From contig NZ_CAMPHI010000018.1 of NCBI RefSeq assembly GCF_946885955.1, forward strand, positions 30,528 through 94,527: a DNA stretch of 64,000 bases. Reading direction: 5' to 3'. The stretch's first letter is position 1; every line of letters starts with the position of its first letter. The notes beneath the pieces were generated by a model, which had not been told where the DNA came from, searched no databases, and worked only from the letters and a program-made list of their open reading frames with translations. Positions 18,185 to 26,088 of this stretch are shown here, in pieces. The position numbers and the translations under genes were made by a program. Source of the stretch: an uncultured Pseudomonas sp. (lineage in GTDB: Bacteria > Pseudomonadota > Gammaproteobacteria > Pseudomonadales > Pseudomonadaceae).

Positions 18185-19004
18185 GGACCTGTTGCAAGAG
18201 GGTGATGGTTTCGCCGTCCTGGCGCAACGTCAGCCTGATTGTCACCAACCCGCTGCGGGTATTGGTACCGGGATCGTAAGTAAAGCCGCTGTTAACGCAA
18301 TCGACATGATCGACCACAGTGCTGGCACTGCTGTAATCGTAGGCACCAGGCGCCGCCAGGGTATCGAACTCGCCACGTACTATCGCAGTGCCCGTACAGC
18401 GATAGCCGACGACTTTATCCACGAGAAAGAAACGATGCTGCGGCGAGGCATATTTGAAGCGGAAGTTCTCGATGCCGCCGCCAGCCAGGCTCAGGTCACC
18501 GGCGACATAGCTCATGGCGACCGTGGGGCTGATCACCGCCAGCGTTCCATCCAGCGGCGGCCAGGTATTGTCGCCGCTCGCCGTACTGCCGATGTTGTAC
18601 ACCACCATCCAGTTCATCGCCGCCCAATCGTCGACGCCGATCAGTGGACCGAGCACCTCGATAACGCAGGGGTCGCTGACGCATTGCGGCGGGTCCTGGC
18701 GCACGCCATTGACGAGAGTGGCCCGGTAGCGGCCGCCGCCGGGGCTGCGTAAAAATTCCAGGCGCGTGCCGCCGGCAACCCGCACCGAGTTCGGCACGGC
18801 CAGGCGAATATCCCGGGTCATGCGCTGCAAGGCGCTGGACGCCAGATCCACCAGCTCCGCACGGCGGCTTTGGTCGACGAAGCCCTGCATGGGTCGCGAC
18901 ATCACCGTGCTGATCATCACTGCGATCAGCCCCGCCAGGGCGATCACCATTACCAGCTCGACCAGGGTAAAGGCCGCCTGGCGTAGGCGTGGGCCGCTCA
19001 GCAT
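18165..19004 (-). CDS. mshO: MSHA minor prepilin MshO
   Basis: 279 residues. The leader ends RQAA, then FTLVELVMVIALAGLIAVMIS, a standard prepilin helix with Glu at mature position 5; Ala rather than Gly at -1 is unusual but tolerated by peptidases. The C-terminal globular part is PilW-like, with several cysteines. It overlaps mshD by 7 bases and mshP by 20. Expected role: minor pseudopilin in MSHA initiation or tip assembly. Confidence 0.87.
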   Translation of the reverse strand: MLSGPRLRQAAFTLVELVMVIALAGLIAVMISTVMSRPMQGFVDQSRRAELVDLASSALQRMTRDIRLAVPNSVRVAGGTRLEFLRSPGGGRYRATLVNGVRQDPPQCVSDPCVIEVLGPLIGVDDWAAMNWMVVYNIGSTASGDNTWPPLDGTLAVISPTVAMSYVAGDLSLAGGGIENFRFKYASPQHRFFLVDKVVGYRCTGTAIVRGEFDTLAAPGAYDYSSASTVVDHVDCVNSGFTYDPGTNTRSGLVTIRLTLRQDGETITLLQQVHVDNAP

Positions 19005-19564
19005 CCGGCCTCTCCATAACAGGTACGCCAGCCGCTGAGTTCGAGGGTTTGTCCTTGCGGGTCGGTAACCGTGACATCGATGCGGGTGGCGGCGACGCCG
19101 TTCAGAGCGGAAGCATCGTCGACTTCGACCGCCACCCGGTAGTCGCTGAGGATGGGGTTGCCTTCGACGTCTTCTGGCGCCGACGCGCTCTGGGCCGCCG
19201 CGGGCAACTCGGCATAGGGGCGCGTACTGATCGCCTCGAGATAGGCCTCGGCCAGCGCCAGGCTTTGCTGGCGCAGCATCGGGTCGGCCGAGCGCCCGGT
19301 AATCGCCGCCATCGCAGAAAACAGCGCGGCAGCGGCGATGCCGATAATCACAATAGTGATAACCAGCTCGACCAGGGTCATGCCGCGTTGTGTCTGATAA
19401 GTGGTGTGGCAGGCAGGTAGGTTGGTGTTGAGCGCAGCGATACCCAACGAGGCTTTCCTTGGCGCACCGGTTTGACGGTGCGGCCTCGGGAGCTGCGTTG
19501 CAGCTCGTGTTGGGTTTCGCAGGCTCAACGCCAACCTACGGAATAGCGTGCTGACCCGACTCAT
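18998..19564 (-). CDS. mshD: MSHA minor prepilin MshD, leader interrupted in frame by a repeat
   Basis: 188 residues from the ATG at 19564, which overlaps the mshC stop as ATGA, so this start is well supported. The prepilin site is TQRG before MTLVELVITIVIIG, with mature Met1 and Glu5. The leader is about 60 residues instead of the usual 6-25, because a 123-bp dispersed palindrome (19417-19539) sits inside it; 123 is divisible by three and the frame stays open. Without the insert the leader would be about 20 residues (MSRVSTLFR... to ...TTYQTQRG). A second start at MTLVE itself would lack any leader. Whether the long leader is processed is unknown. Confidence 0.85.
   Translation of the reverse strand: MSRVSTLFRRLALSLRNPTRAATQLPRPHRQTGAPRKASLGIAALNTNLPACHTTYQTQRGMTLVELVITIVIIGIAAAALFSAMAAITGRSADPMLRQQSLALAEAYLEAISTRPYAELPAAAQSASAPEDVEGNPILSDYRVAVEVDDASALNGVAATRIDVTVTDPQGQTLELSGWRTCYGEAGC
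19417..19539. repeat. 123-bp dispersed palindromic element within mshD
   Basis: The ends GTAGGTTGGTGTTGAGC and GCTCAACGCCAACCTAC are inverted repeats with one mismatch in 17. Inside, GCGATACCCAAC (left) pairs with GTTGGGTTTCGC (right). The length is exactly 41 codons. Related elements occur at 11394 (partial) and 41003-41074, both intergenic. This copy is the only one in the window inside a gene. Confidence 0.85.
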
Positions 19565-20010
19565 GGCGTGGTCTCGATAAAGCCGGTGGCCAGATGCACG
19601 TTCAGGGTAAAAGCGCCGCCGAAGGTGACGGTATTGGCCGCCCCGCTGGCCGCGCCAAGGGAATCGAAGGTGACGTCCAAGGCGGGCGCCACCGTAACGG
19701 CTTGAGGATTGCCCGCGGCATAGTCGCCACCGGACGGATGCCCTACCGCGGCGCCGGCGGCCACACCGCCGCACGCAGAAGCGTAGGACAGTGCATAGCC
19801 AGCGGTATCGACCCGGGCTCGTATCCGGCAACCGCTGGCCACCGCCAGTTTTTGCCCATAGCGCACAGCGGTCAGGCTTTCCTCAAAAAACAGGCGCTCA
19901 TCGAACACCTGCCGATCGAAAAAGCGCGGCCCCGCCACGGCAGCGAGGGTACCCATGATCACGATGACCATCAGCAGCTCGATGAGAGTGAAGCCGCGAT
20001 GGATCGGCAT
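19561..20010 (-). CDS. mshC: MSHA minor prepilin MshC
   Basis: 149 residues. A very short leader, MPIHRG, precedes FTLIELLMVIVIMGTLAAVA, the class III prepilin helix with Glu5. The segment FDRQVFDERLFFEESLTAVRYGQKLAVASGC matches the conserved MshC/GspH-like region. It lies 9 bp after mshA and its stop overlaps the mshD start by 4 bases. Likely a minor subunit in pilus initiation. Confidence 0.88.
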   Translation of the reverse strand: MPIHRGFTLIELLMVIVIMGTLAAVAGPRFFDRQVFDERLFFEESLTAVRYGQKLAVASGCRIRARVDTAGYALSYASACGGVAAGAAVGHPSGGDYAAGNPQAVTVAPALDVTFDSLGAASGAANTVTFGGAFTLNVHLATGFIETTP

Positions 20011-20019
20011 CTAACTAAC

Positions 20020-20478
20020 TCAGCAACCTGAATCAGTAACCGTTACAACAGCTGCCGTTGGAGGGGTAGCACCGGCATTAGCAGCCGTATAGGTAACCTG
20101 GCAAGTCGCACCACCGCCATCTGGCGTAAAAGTGATGGTTGCGCCTGCAGTAGCACCACCGCCAGAAGAGGTGATTCCATCAACCTGCGCAGCGCTCTCA
20201 ATGCCAGTAGCGTCGGCAGTGGGATACCCGTCAATCATGGTGATAGTCTCATTTTCTAGAGTGACGCTAGTACTACCGCTAGCGCCAGCAGCAAGCTGTG
20301 CTGCGTGCGCAATAGCCGACGCGGAGCGCAGGCTCCCCGCTAGGCCATTTACCGTCGCATCACGCGCCTGACCACTAAAATCCGCAAACCTCGGCAACGC
20401 AAATGCCGCCAGAATTCCCAGGATCACAATCACCATAATCAGCTCGATCAGGGTGAAACCGCTTTGTTGTTTTTTCAT
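20020..20478 (-). CDS. mshA: MSHA major pilin MshA
   Basis: 152 residues. The leader MKKQQSG precedes FTLIELIMVIVILGILAAFALPRFADF, the MshA/class IIa-like pilin N-terminus with Glu5. The globular part has only two cysteines near the C-terminus (TCQV... and DSGC), which would form the terminal disulphide loop. It has a lower GC content and more Thr/Ala/Ser codons than its neighbours, common for exposed pilins. It lies 25 bp after mshB, with a GAGAGAG-type ribosome site. Probably the main fibre subunit of the mannose-sensitive haemagglutinin type IV pilus. Confidence 0.9.
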   Translation of the reverse strand: MKKQQSGFTLIELIMVIVILGILAAFALPRFADFSGQARDATVNGLAGSLRSASAIAHAAQLAAGASGSTSVTLENETITMIDGYPTADATGIESAAQVDGITSSGGGATAGATITFTPDGGGATCQVTYTAANAGATPPTAAVVTVTDSGC

Positions 20479-20503
20479 GGGTCTCTCTCTTCGCCCGTGG
20501 CGA

Positions 20504-21037
20504 TCACTTGAAGGTAAAGGCTACATCGCCGGTATTGGCATTGTAGGTAATGAAGTCATCAGCACCATCGGCCTGGTAGGTAAAGGTGCAGGTGGTGCCA
20601 GCCGCAGTGGCAACGTAATCATTGGTTGCAGCGGAGCCGACGCTAGGTGCGGAGCCTTGCAGCACGTTCTGAAAAATTTCAATGCAGGCGGCAGCGTCCA
20701 CGGTGGCCGTTGCGGCGGGCGTGCCAGTGGCGTTGGTTCCGATTGGAAAGCCGTTGGCATTTACATCGACAGTCTCATTACCGAAGCCCTGAACATCGAT
20801 CTGGCAATTGGCAGGAGTGCCCGCGCAGCCCTCGGTACCGCCATTGCGGTTCAGCTCGTACTGTGAGCGCACCAGCATGACAGCCGAAGCCAGCGCGCCG
20901 GAAACCCCATTAACAGCGGCCTGGTGGGCGTCTTTGGTGGCATTCATAAACCGCGGCAATGCCACTGCGGCGAGAATGCCGAGGATGACGATCACCACTA
21001 CCAGTTCGATCAGGGTAAAACCTTTATTGCTCTTCAT
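20504..21037 (-). CDS. mshB: MSHA prepilin MshB (MshA-like)
   Basis: 177 residues. The leader MKSNKG precedes FTLIELVVVIVILGILAAVALPRFMNATKDAH; the globular domain has four or more cysteines (EGCAGTPANCQ, AACIE, TTCTF). It is located between mshF and mshA as in Vibrio and Shewanella loci, hence mshB. AGGAAAC is a good ribosome site. It could equally serve as a second pilin, being close in type to MshA. The gap to mshF is only 9 bp. Confidence 0.87.
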   Translation of the reverse strand: MKSNKGFTLIELVVVIVILGILAAVALPRFMNATKDAHQAAVNGVSGALASAVMLVRSQYELNRNGGTEGCAGTPANCQIDVQGFGNETVDVNANGFPIGTNATGTPAATATVDAAACIEIFQNVLQGSAPSVGSAATNDYVATAAGTTCTFTYQADGADDFITYNANTGDVAFTFK

Positions 21038-21046
21038 GCCGTTTCC

Positions 21047-21574
21047 TCAGTTGCTTAACCAACCCTGTGCGGATAACTCCGTTGCAGGTACCGCTTCAAG
21101 CTCAAGGGCAAACATGGGCTGCAGTAAGTGTGACCCAGTTAACACTCTGTCGGGGAGTACCAGAAGCCGATATGCATACAGCTCGCCCTGCCCTAATGTC
21201 CATCCGTCGCTAAACCGCGCCTGGTAAAGCACCCAGGCGTGGGCCGGCAACCAGTACCAGCAGCCGGCTCGCGGTTTGTCGCCGGCGGCCAGTTCGCCGC
21301 AGTAGTTGTCCTGCTGCCAACGCAGCAGGACGAACGGATTCGTCTTGCTCCAGGCCGGGTCCAGTACCTGGTCTTTCGCGATGTGTTCGGCCGCCAGGCT
21401 GTTGAGGCTGGCAGCCAGGTGTTCGAGCGTGGCCTGCCTGGCCCGCGCTTCGCTGACCTGCATGATCTTCCAGGCCATGGCCAATGCCAGACCGAGCAGA
21501 ATCAGGCCGCAGACCGCCCGCCCCCAGCGCCGTGCCAGGCGTACCTGGCCGTCGACGCCATAGTCCGGGCTCAA
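21047..21574 (-). CDS. mshF: MSHA biogenesis protein MshF (TTG start)
   Basis: 175 residues if started at the TTG at 21574, which overlaps the mshG stop as TTGA; no ATG lies in a suitable place in this frame. One membrane helix (AVCGLILLGLALAMAWKIM) near residues 16-34 is followed by a periplasmic domain with several Trp and Cys residues (NYCGE, AGCWYWLP). The longer frame running into mshG is spurious. Function in the family is poorly defined; it is thought to belong to the inner-membrane platform. The TTG start implies weaker, coupled translation. Confidence 0.8.
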   Translation of the reverse strand: MSPDYGVDGQVRLARRWGRAVCGLILLGLALAMAWKIMQVSEARARQATLEHLAASLNSLAAEHIAKDQVLDPAWSKTNPFVLLRWQQDNYCGELAAGDKPRAGCWYWLPAHAWVLYQARFSDGWTLGQGELYAYRLLVLPDRVLTGSHLLQPMFALELEAVPATELSAQGWLSN

Positions 21575-22806
21575 CGCCCGCCCTTGGCCGCCGAGGCCAG
21601 TTCCCACATCGGTAGAAAGACCCCCAGAGCCAAAATCAGCACGAGAATGCCCATGGCCACGATCAGGATCGGTTCTATGGCATCCGCTAATTGTTTGAGG
21701 TCGTAGTCGACCTCCTGTTCGTAGAAATCCGCCACTTCGATAAACAGGTCGTCGAGGGCGCCGGTTTCCTCGCCGACGGCGACCATTTGCAGCACCAGCG
21801 GGGTGAACAGGCCGCTGGCCGAAGCGGTGCTGGTCAGCGCCTCGCCGCGCTCCACGCCCTCGCGCATACCGAGGATGGCGGTTCCGATATAACGGTTGCC
21901 GACCGTGGCGCTGTTGATCGACAAGGTCTGCAGCAATGGCACGCCGGCGCGGTACATCATCGCGAAGGTGCGGGTGAAGCGGGCCAGGGCGATGCGCTCG
22001 AACACCCCGCCGACGATCGGCAGGCGCAACTTGATCTGGTCCCACTTGAGTTCGCCGGCCTCGGTCTTCTTCCATTTCGCGAAGGCGTAAATCGCGCCAA
22101 CCACGCCGATCAACATCAGCCACCAGTAATCCTGAAAGAACTGCGAAGTGCCGATCAGAATGCGCGTAGGCAGCGGCAGCTCGGCGCGGAACTGCTCGAA
22201 CACTTTGGCGAACGCCGGGATCACGAACATATTGATCACCACCAGCGCCACCGCCATTGCCGACATCACGAACAGCGGGTAACGGGTGGCCTGCTTGATC
22301 CGCTTGCGCGTCTCGCGCTCCATCTCCAGGTAGCCGGACAGTTGCTTGAACGCCTGATCGAGTTGGCCGGTGTTTTCGCCGACGCTGATCATGCTGATAA
22401 ACAGGGTGTTGAACACCTTGGGGTGAGCGTGGAGCGAGACCGCCATGCTCATGCCGCCTTCCAGATCGCCGCGCACCTCTTGCAGCACTTCGCGGAAATA
22501 CTGGTTGCGGTGCGACTCGGCGAGGCCGCCGATGGCGCGGATGATCGGCACCCCGGCCTTGCTCAGGCTGAACATCTGCCGGCAGAAGATAATCAGCTCG
22601 TCGAGCTCGACCTTCTTGCTGCGCAGGGCCTCCTTGAGCGTGGCGAGGACATCATCGCCCTGTTGCGCGGCCTGTTCCTCGATCTGCAATGGAGTAATTC
22701 TTTCCGCCAGCAGTTCGCTGGCCAGGCTGTCGGCCGAAACGCTTTCGCGGCTGCCGCTGATCTTGCCGCCTTGGGCGTCGCGGCCGGTGTAATGGAACTG
22801 GCTCAT
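21571..22806 (-). CDS. mshG: MSHA platform protein MshG (GspF/PilC family)
   Basis: 411 residues from the ATG at 22806 (MSQFHYTGRDAQGGKISG); the extended frame to 22893 is repeat sequence. Two T2SF domains are visible: FCRQMFSLSKAGVPIIRAI and FTRTFAMMYRAGVPLLQTL, each followed by a membrane helix, plus a final C-terminal helix (LIVAMGILVLILALGVFLPM). It is the inner-membrane core on which the MshE ATPase acts. It is separated from mshE by 169 bp containing two palindromes, the only sizeable gap in the operon. Confidence 0.92.
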   Translation of the reverse strand: MSQFHYTGRDAQGGKISGSRESVSADSLASELLAERITPLQIEEQAAQQGDDVLATLKEALRSKKVELDELIIFCRQMFSLSKAGVPIIRAIGGLAESHRNQYFREVLQEVRGDLEGGMSMAVSLHAHPKVFNTLFISMISVGENTGQLDQAFKQLSGYLEMERETRKRIKQATRYPLFVMSAMAVALVVINMFVIPAFAKVFEQFRAELPLPTRILIGTSQFFQDYWWLMLIGVVGAIYAFAKWKKTEAGELKWDQIKLRLPIVGGVFERIALARFTRTFAMMYRAGVPLLQTLSINSATVGNRYIGTAILGMREGVERGEALTSTASASGLFTPLVLQMVAVGEETGALDDLFIEVADFYEQEVDYDLKQLADAIEPILIVAMGILVLILALGVFLPMWELASAAKGGR

Positions 22807-22829
22807 GGCAATCGCGCCCCCGCAGCAAC

Positions 22830-22898
22830 GTAGGGTGGATGACGCTTCACCCATCCACCGACTGCGATGGTGGATGAAAAAGGCGTCATCCACCCTAC
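22830..22898. repeat. dispersed palindrome inside msh operon (GTAGGGTGGATGACGC type)
   Basis: GTAGGGTGGATGACGC and GCGTCATCCACCCTAC are perfect 16-bp inverted repeats enclosing an inner pair around CATCCACC/GGTGGATG. It lies between mshE and mshG, 24 bp upstream of the mshG start, and could form a long stem in the mRNA. Confidence 0.85.
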
Positions 22899-22907
22899 AC
22901 AGATCCC

Positions 22908-22960
22908 GTAGCCCGGATGCAATCCGGGATGGAGGATTTCCCGGATTGCATCCGGGCTAC
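22908..22960. repeat. dispersed palindrome inside msh operon (GTAGCCCGGATGC type)
   Basis: GTAGCCCGGATGCAATCCGG (left) is perfectly complementary to CCGGATTGCATCCGGGCTAC (right) around a short centre. The same element is at 12777-12844. Being transcribed between mshE and mshG, it would fold into an extensive hairpin; no T run follows, so it is more likely an mRNA processing or stabilising element than a terminator. Confidence 0.85.
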
Positions 22961-22975
22961 GGGAAGGCACCTGCA

Positions 22976-24700
22976 TCAGGCCACCGCCTCATCGGTCAGG
23001 GTGGCGCAGACTTTCAGCACTTCCTCGATGCTGGTGATCCCGGCCAGGGCATAGTCCAAAGCGCAGGCGGCCAGCGGTCGGTAGTGCGCGCTGACCTGGG
23101 CGGCCACGGCGAAGCCTTGGGGGTCGTTACGCCGTAGTGCGGCGATCATTTCTTCGTCGAGTTCCAGCAGCTCGTAGACACCGAGGCGCCCGGAATAGCC
23201 GGTGTTGTGGCAACGGTGACAGCCGCGACCACGCTTGAAGCTGCGCCCAGCCAGCGAGCTGCCGTACAGCGATTCCAGCCACACCAGCTGCCGCGGCTCG
23301 GCGTCGTGTTCTTCCATGCAGTTTTCGCAGACCCGTCGCACCAGGCGCTGGGCCAACACGGCATTCAAGGCGGTGGCTACCAGGAAGGGTTCGGCGCCCA
23401 TGTCGACCAGGCGCATGGCCGAGGTCAGGGCGTCGTTGGTGTGCAGGGTGGAGAGCACCAGGTGACCGGTCAGCGCCGCGCGCAGGCCGATTTCCGCAGT
23501 TTCCTGGTCACGCATCTCGCCTATCAGCACGATGTCCGGGTCCTGGCGCAGGGCGGCGCGCAGCACGCGGGCGAAGCTCAGGTCGATCTTGGCGTTGACC
23601 TGCACCTGGTTGACCCGCGGTAGGCGGTATTCCACCGGGTCTTCCACTGTGATGATCTTCTTTTCCGGGCTGTTCAATTCGGCCAAGCCGGCATACAGCG
23701 TGGTGGTCTTACCCGAGCCGGTGGGGCCGGTAACCAGCACCAGGCCGAACGGCCGCTGCAGCAGACGGCGGAAGCGCACCAGCATGTCCGGCGGCATACC
23801 GCTGACGTCGAGGCTGGAAACGCCGCCACTCTGATCGAGCAAGCGCATCACCACCGACTCGCCGAACTGCACCGGCATGGTCGAGACCCGCACGTCGATA
23901 TTGCGGCCCTTGACCCGGATATTGAAGCGGCCGTCCTGGGGCAGGCGTTTCTCCGAGATATCCAGGCCGGACATGATCTTCAGGCGCATGACCAGCGCCG
24001 AGGCGACCCGCGCCTCCTTCATCACCTGCTCGTTGAGCACCCCGTCGATGCGCTGGCGAATGCGCACCACGCCTTCGTCGGGTTCGATATGGATGTCCGA
24101 GGCCTTCATCTGCACCGCGTCTTCGAACAGCGTTTGCAGCAGGCGCACCACCGGCGCCTCGGTGTTGTTGTCGGCACCGAGCTTGGACAGGTCGAAGTCG
24201 CTGTCCTTGAGTTCGCCTTCCAGCTCGCCGGCGATCGAAGCGATTTCGCTGGTGCGCCGGTAGACGGTGTCCAGAGTCGCCAGCAGCTCGGCCTCGCGCA
24301 CCACCGCCGGCTGCACCCGGACCTTGAGGATGCGTTCCATCTCGTCGAGGGCGAACAGGTCGAGGGGGTCGGACATACCGACCAGCAGGCCGCCGCCCTC
24401 GCGCGACAGCACTATCACGCGGAAACGCCGCGCCACCGCCTCGGGCAGGGTCTGCACCAGGGCGTTGTCGAACTTGAAGTGTTTGAGGTCGATAAACGGA
24501 ATCTTCAGCTGCTCGGACAACGCCGTGAGCAGGCGCACCTCGTCGACGAAGCCGAGGTCGACCACCGTGCGGCCGAGTTTCGAGCCGCTGCGCTTCTGCT
24601 CCTGCAGCGCCTGCTGCAACTGGTTGTCGTCGATCAGACCGGCCTGAATCAGCAAATCGCCGAGGCGCAGTTTGTTCTGCCGCACGTCTCCCTGAGCCAT
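22976..24700 (-). CDS. mshE: MSHA pilus extension ATPase MshE (c-di-GMP-binding N-terminus)
   Basis: 574 residues from the ATG at 24700, six bases after AGGAGG, which lies within the 3' end of mshN. Residues 12-50 contain two copies of the MshEN pattern: RLGDLLIQAGLI...L...L..Q and KLGRTVVDLGFV...L...L..Q, the known c-di-GMP ligand motif of MshE. The ATPase follows: Walker A GPTGSGKTTT near residue 325, Asp boxes, a Walker-B-like LIGEMRDQETAE, and a zinc tetracysteine (CENC...CHRC). It powers MSHA assembly and should respond to c-di-GMP. Length is normal. Confidence 0.93.
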   Translation of the reverse strand: MAQGDVRQNKLRLGDLLIQAGLIDDNQLQQALQEQKRSGSKLGRTVVDLGFVDEVRLLTALSEQLKIPFIDLKHFKFDNALVQTLPEAVARRFRVIVLSREGGGLLVGMSDPLDLFALDEMERILKVRVQPAVVREAELLATLDTVYRRTSEIASIAGELEGELKDSDFDLSKLGADNNTEAPVVRLLQTLFEDAVQMKASDIHIEPDEGVVRIRQRIDGVLNEQVMKEARVASALVMRLKIMSGLDISEKRLPQDGRFNIRVKGRNIDVRVSTMPVQFGESVVMRLLDQSGGVSSLDVSGMPPDMLVRFRRLLQRPFGLVLVTGPTGSGKTTTLYAGLAELNSPEKKIITVEDPVEYRLPRVNQVQVNAKIDLSFARVLRAALRQDPDIVLIGEMRDQETAEIGLRAALTGHLVLSTLHTNDALTSAMRLVDMGAEPFLVATALNAVLAQRLVRRVCENCMEEHDAEPRQLVWLESLYGSSLAGRSFKRGRGCHRCHNTGYSGRLGVYELLELDEEMIAALRRNDPQGFAVAAQVSAHYRPLAACALDYALAGITSIEEVLKVCATLTDEAVA

Positions 24701-26088
24701 CAACGGCCTCCTAGCGCTGCTGCGCGTTCACTGGCGAAACGTCGGCTGCTGTCGTCCAGCCCCGCGCCTTGCTGGGCCAAACGGTAATGACTGACGGCCG
24801 CCGCTGGCTGGTCGAGTTGTTCCAGGGCAATGGCCAGGCCCAGTTGCCAGGTGGCTTGCCGCGGTTGCAGTTCGCTCAGGCGTTGATAGAGCGCGGCGCT
24901 CTCGCGCCATTGCCCGGTCTGCTGATAGGCCGCCGCGAGCAAGGCATGGTAGGTCGGCTCACGGACTATGGGCGGCGCGTTGCGCTCCAGGGTGGCGATC
25001 GCGCCCTGATTGTCACCGGCCTGCAACTGCGCGCGACCAAGCAGCAAACGCAGTTCGCTGTCGTCGGGCATCAGCGCCAGGCGGCCCGGCAACCACTCGA
25101 GCAGGCGCGCCTGTTCGCCGCCGCCCAGGTAGGCGCGGGCCAACCAGCGGATCACTTGCGGGTCGTCGCCGCGGCTGGCCTGTAAGGCTTCCAGCTGGCG
25201 AATCGCGCCTGGGTAGTCGCCGTCCTGCAGGGCCTGGCGCGCCAGGGTCAGGGGATCTGCCTGGTAGGGTTCGATCTTCACCTGCGGCGGCCCGGGAATC
25301 CGTTCAGGGGCGGCCGCTGCGGGCGCAGCGGCGATCGCCTGGGCTGGCGGCGCATCGGCGCGGGCCACGGGCTGGTTGAGCCAAGCCGGCACCTCGACCT
25401 CGGGATCGAAAGGCGTGGTCGCCACCGGCAGCGGCTCCTGCGGCGCTTCGACCTCGGCCTGCCCTGCACCCAGAGGCACTTCGATCCAGAGTACCCAGCG
25501 ATCGCCGGCCGGTTCCAGGCGGTCATGTACCACCAGGCTATCGGCCAGCCCGACAAGCAGAATCTGTACATCGTCGCCACGTGGTTCGACACGCCAGGAC
25601 AGGCTATTGCCGTCGCGACGCATCTGCCCGCGCTGGGCCTCGCCATCCATGCGCACGCCATTGAGGCGCAAGCTGACCGCGCCGCTTTCCTCGGTGCGCT
25701 GGTAGCCGACCGCGCGGTCCAACAGCAACTGCAGGACCAGACCGCGGCTGTCGTGTTGCGGCAGCACTTCGAGCAATTGCGCGGGCGCAGGCACTGGCGC
25801 GGGCACCGGCGCTTGAGCCGGCACGGCCGTTACCGACTCAGACGCGACGACGGCGTCAGGCTTCAACGGCCCGTAGGTTCTCACCACCTTGCCGATCATC
25901 AGGCCGACCAGCACGGCGATCAGCATCACCGCCATAAACCAGATCGAACCGCGGCGAATCCGTTCGATGCGCTCGCGGCGCGCGGCCGCGGCTTCGTCGA
26001 CCGCGTACAGGCCATCCAGGTGCAGGCGCTCGGTCGGCGCGGCGCGGCGTTGCTCGAGGTCACGCAGCATGTCGTTGACCAGGCTCAT
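24700..26088 (-). CDS. mshN: MSHA biogenesis protein MshN (TPR)
   Basis: 462 residues from the ATG at 26088 (MSLVNDMLRDLEQRR), overlapping the mshM stop as ATGA; the frame to 26181 runs inside mshM. A membrane helix lies at about 52-72 (IWFMAVMLIAVLVGLMIG), followed by a Pro/Ala/Val-rich periplasmic linker, an AMIN-like beta region, and TPR repeats in the last 200 residues (LTLARQALQDGDYPGAIRQL and following). MshN is thought to support secretin or platform assembly. Its stop overlaps the mshE start by one base. Confidence 0.88.
   Translation of the reverse strand: MSLVNDMLRDLEQRRAAPTERLHLDGLYAVDEAAAARRERIERIRRGSIWFMAVMLIAVLVGLMIGKVVRTYGPLKPDAVVASESVTAVPAQAPVPAPVPAPAQLLEVLPQHDSRGLVLQLLLDRAVGYQRTEESGAVSLRLNGVRMDGEAQRGQMRRDGNSLSWRVEPRGDDVQILLVGLADSLVVHDRLEPAGDRWVLWIEVPLGAGQAEVEAPQEPLPVATTPFDPEVEVPAWLNQPVARADAPPAQAIAAAPAAAAPERIPGPPQVKIEPYQADPLTLARQALQDGDYPGAIRQLEALQASRGDDPQVIRWLARAYLGGGEQARLLEWLPGRLALMPDDSELRLLLGRAQLQAGDNQGAIATLERNAPPIVREPTYHALLAAAYQQTGQWRESAALYQRLSELQPRQATWQLGLAIALEQLDQPAAAVSHYRLAQQGAGLDDSSRRFASERAAALGGR

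Noticed and set aside
19565..19831. Upstream extension of the mshD frame through mshC
   Set aside because: It runs inside mshC out of frame; the ATGA overlap fixes the start at 19564.
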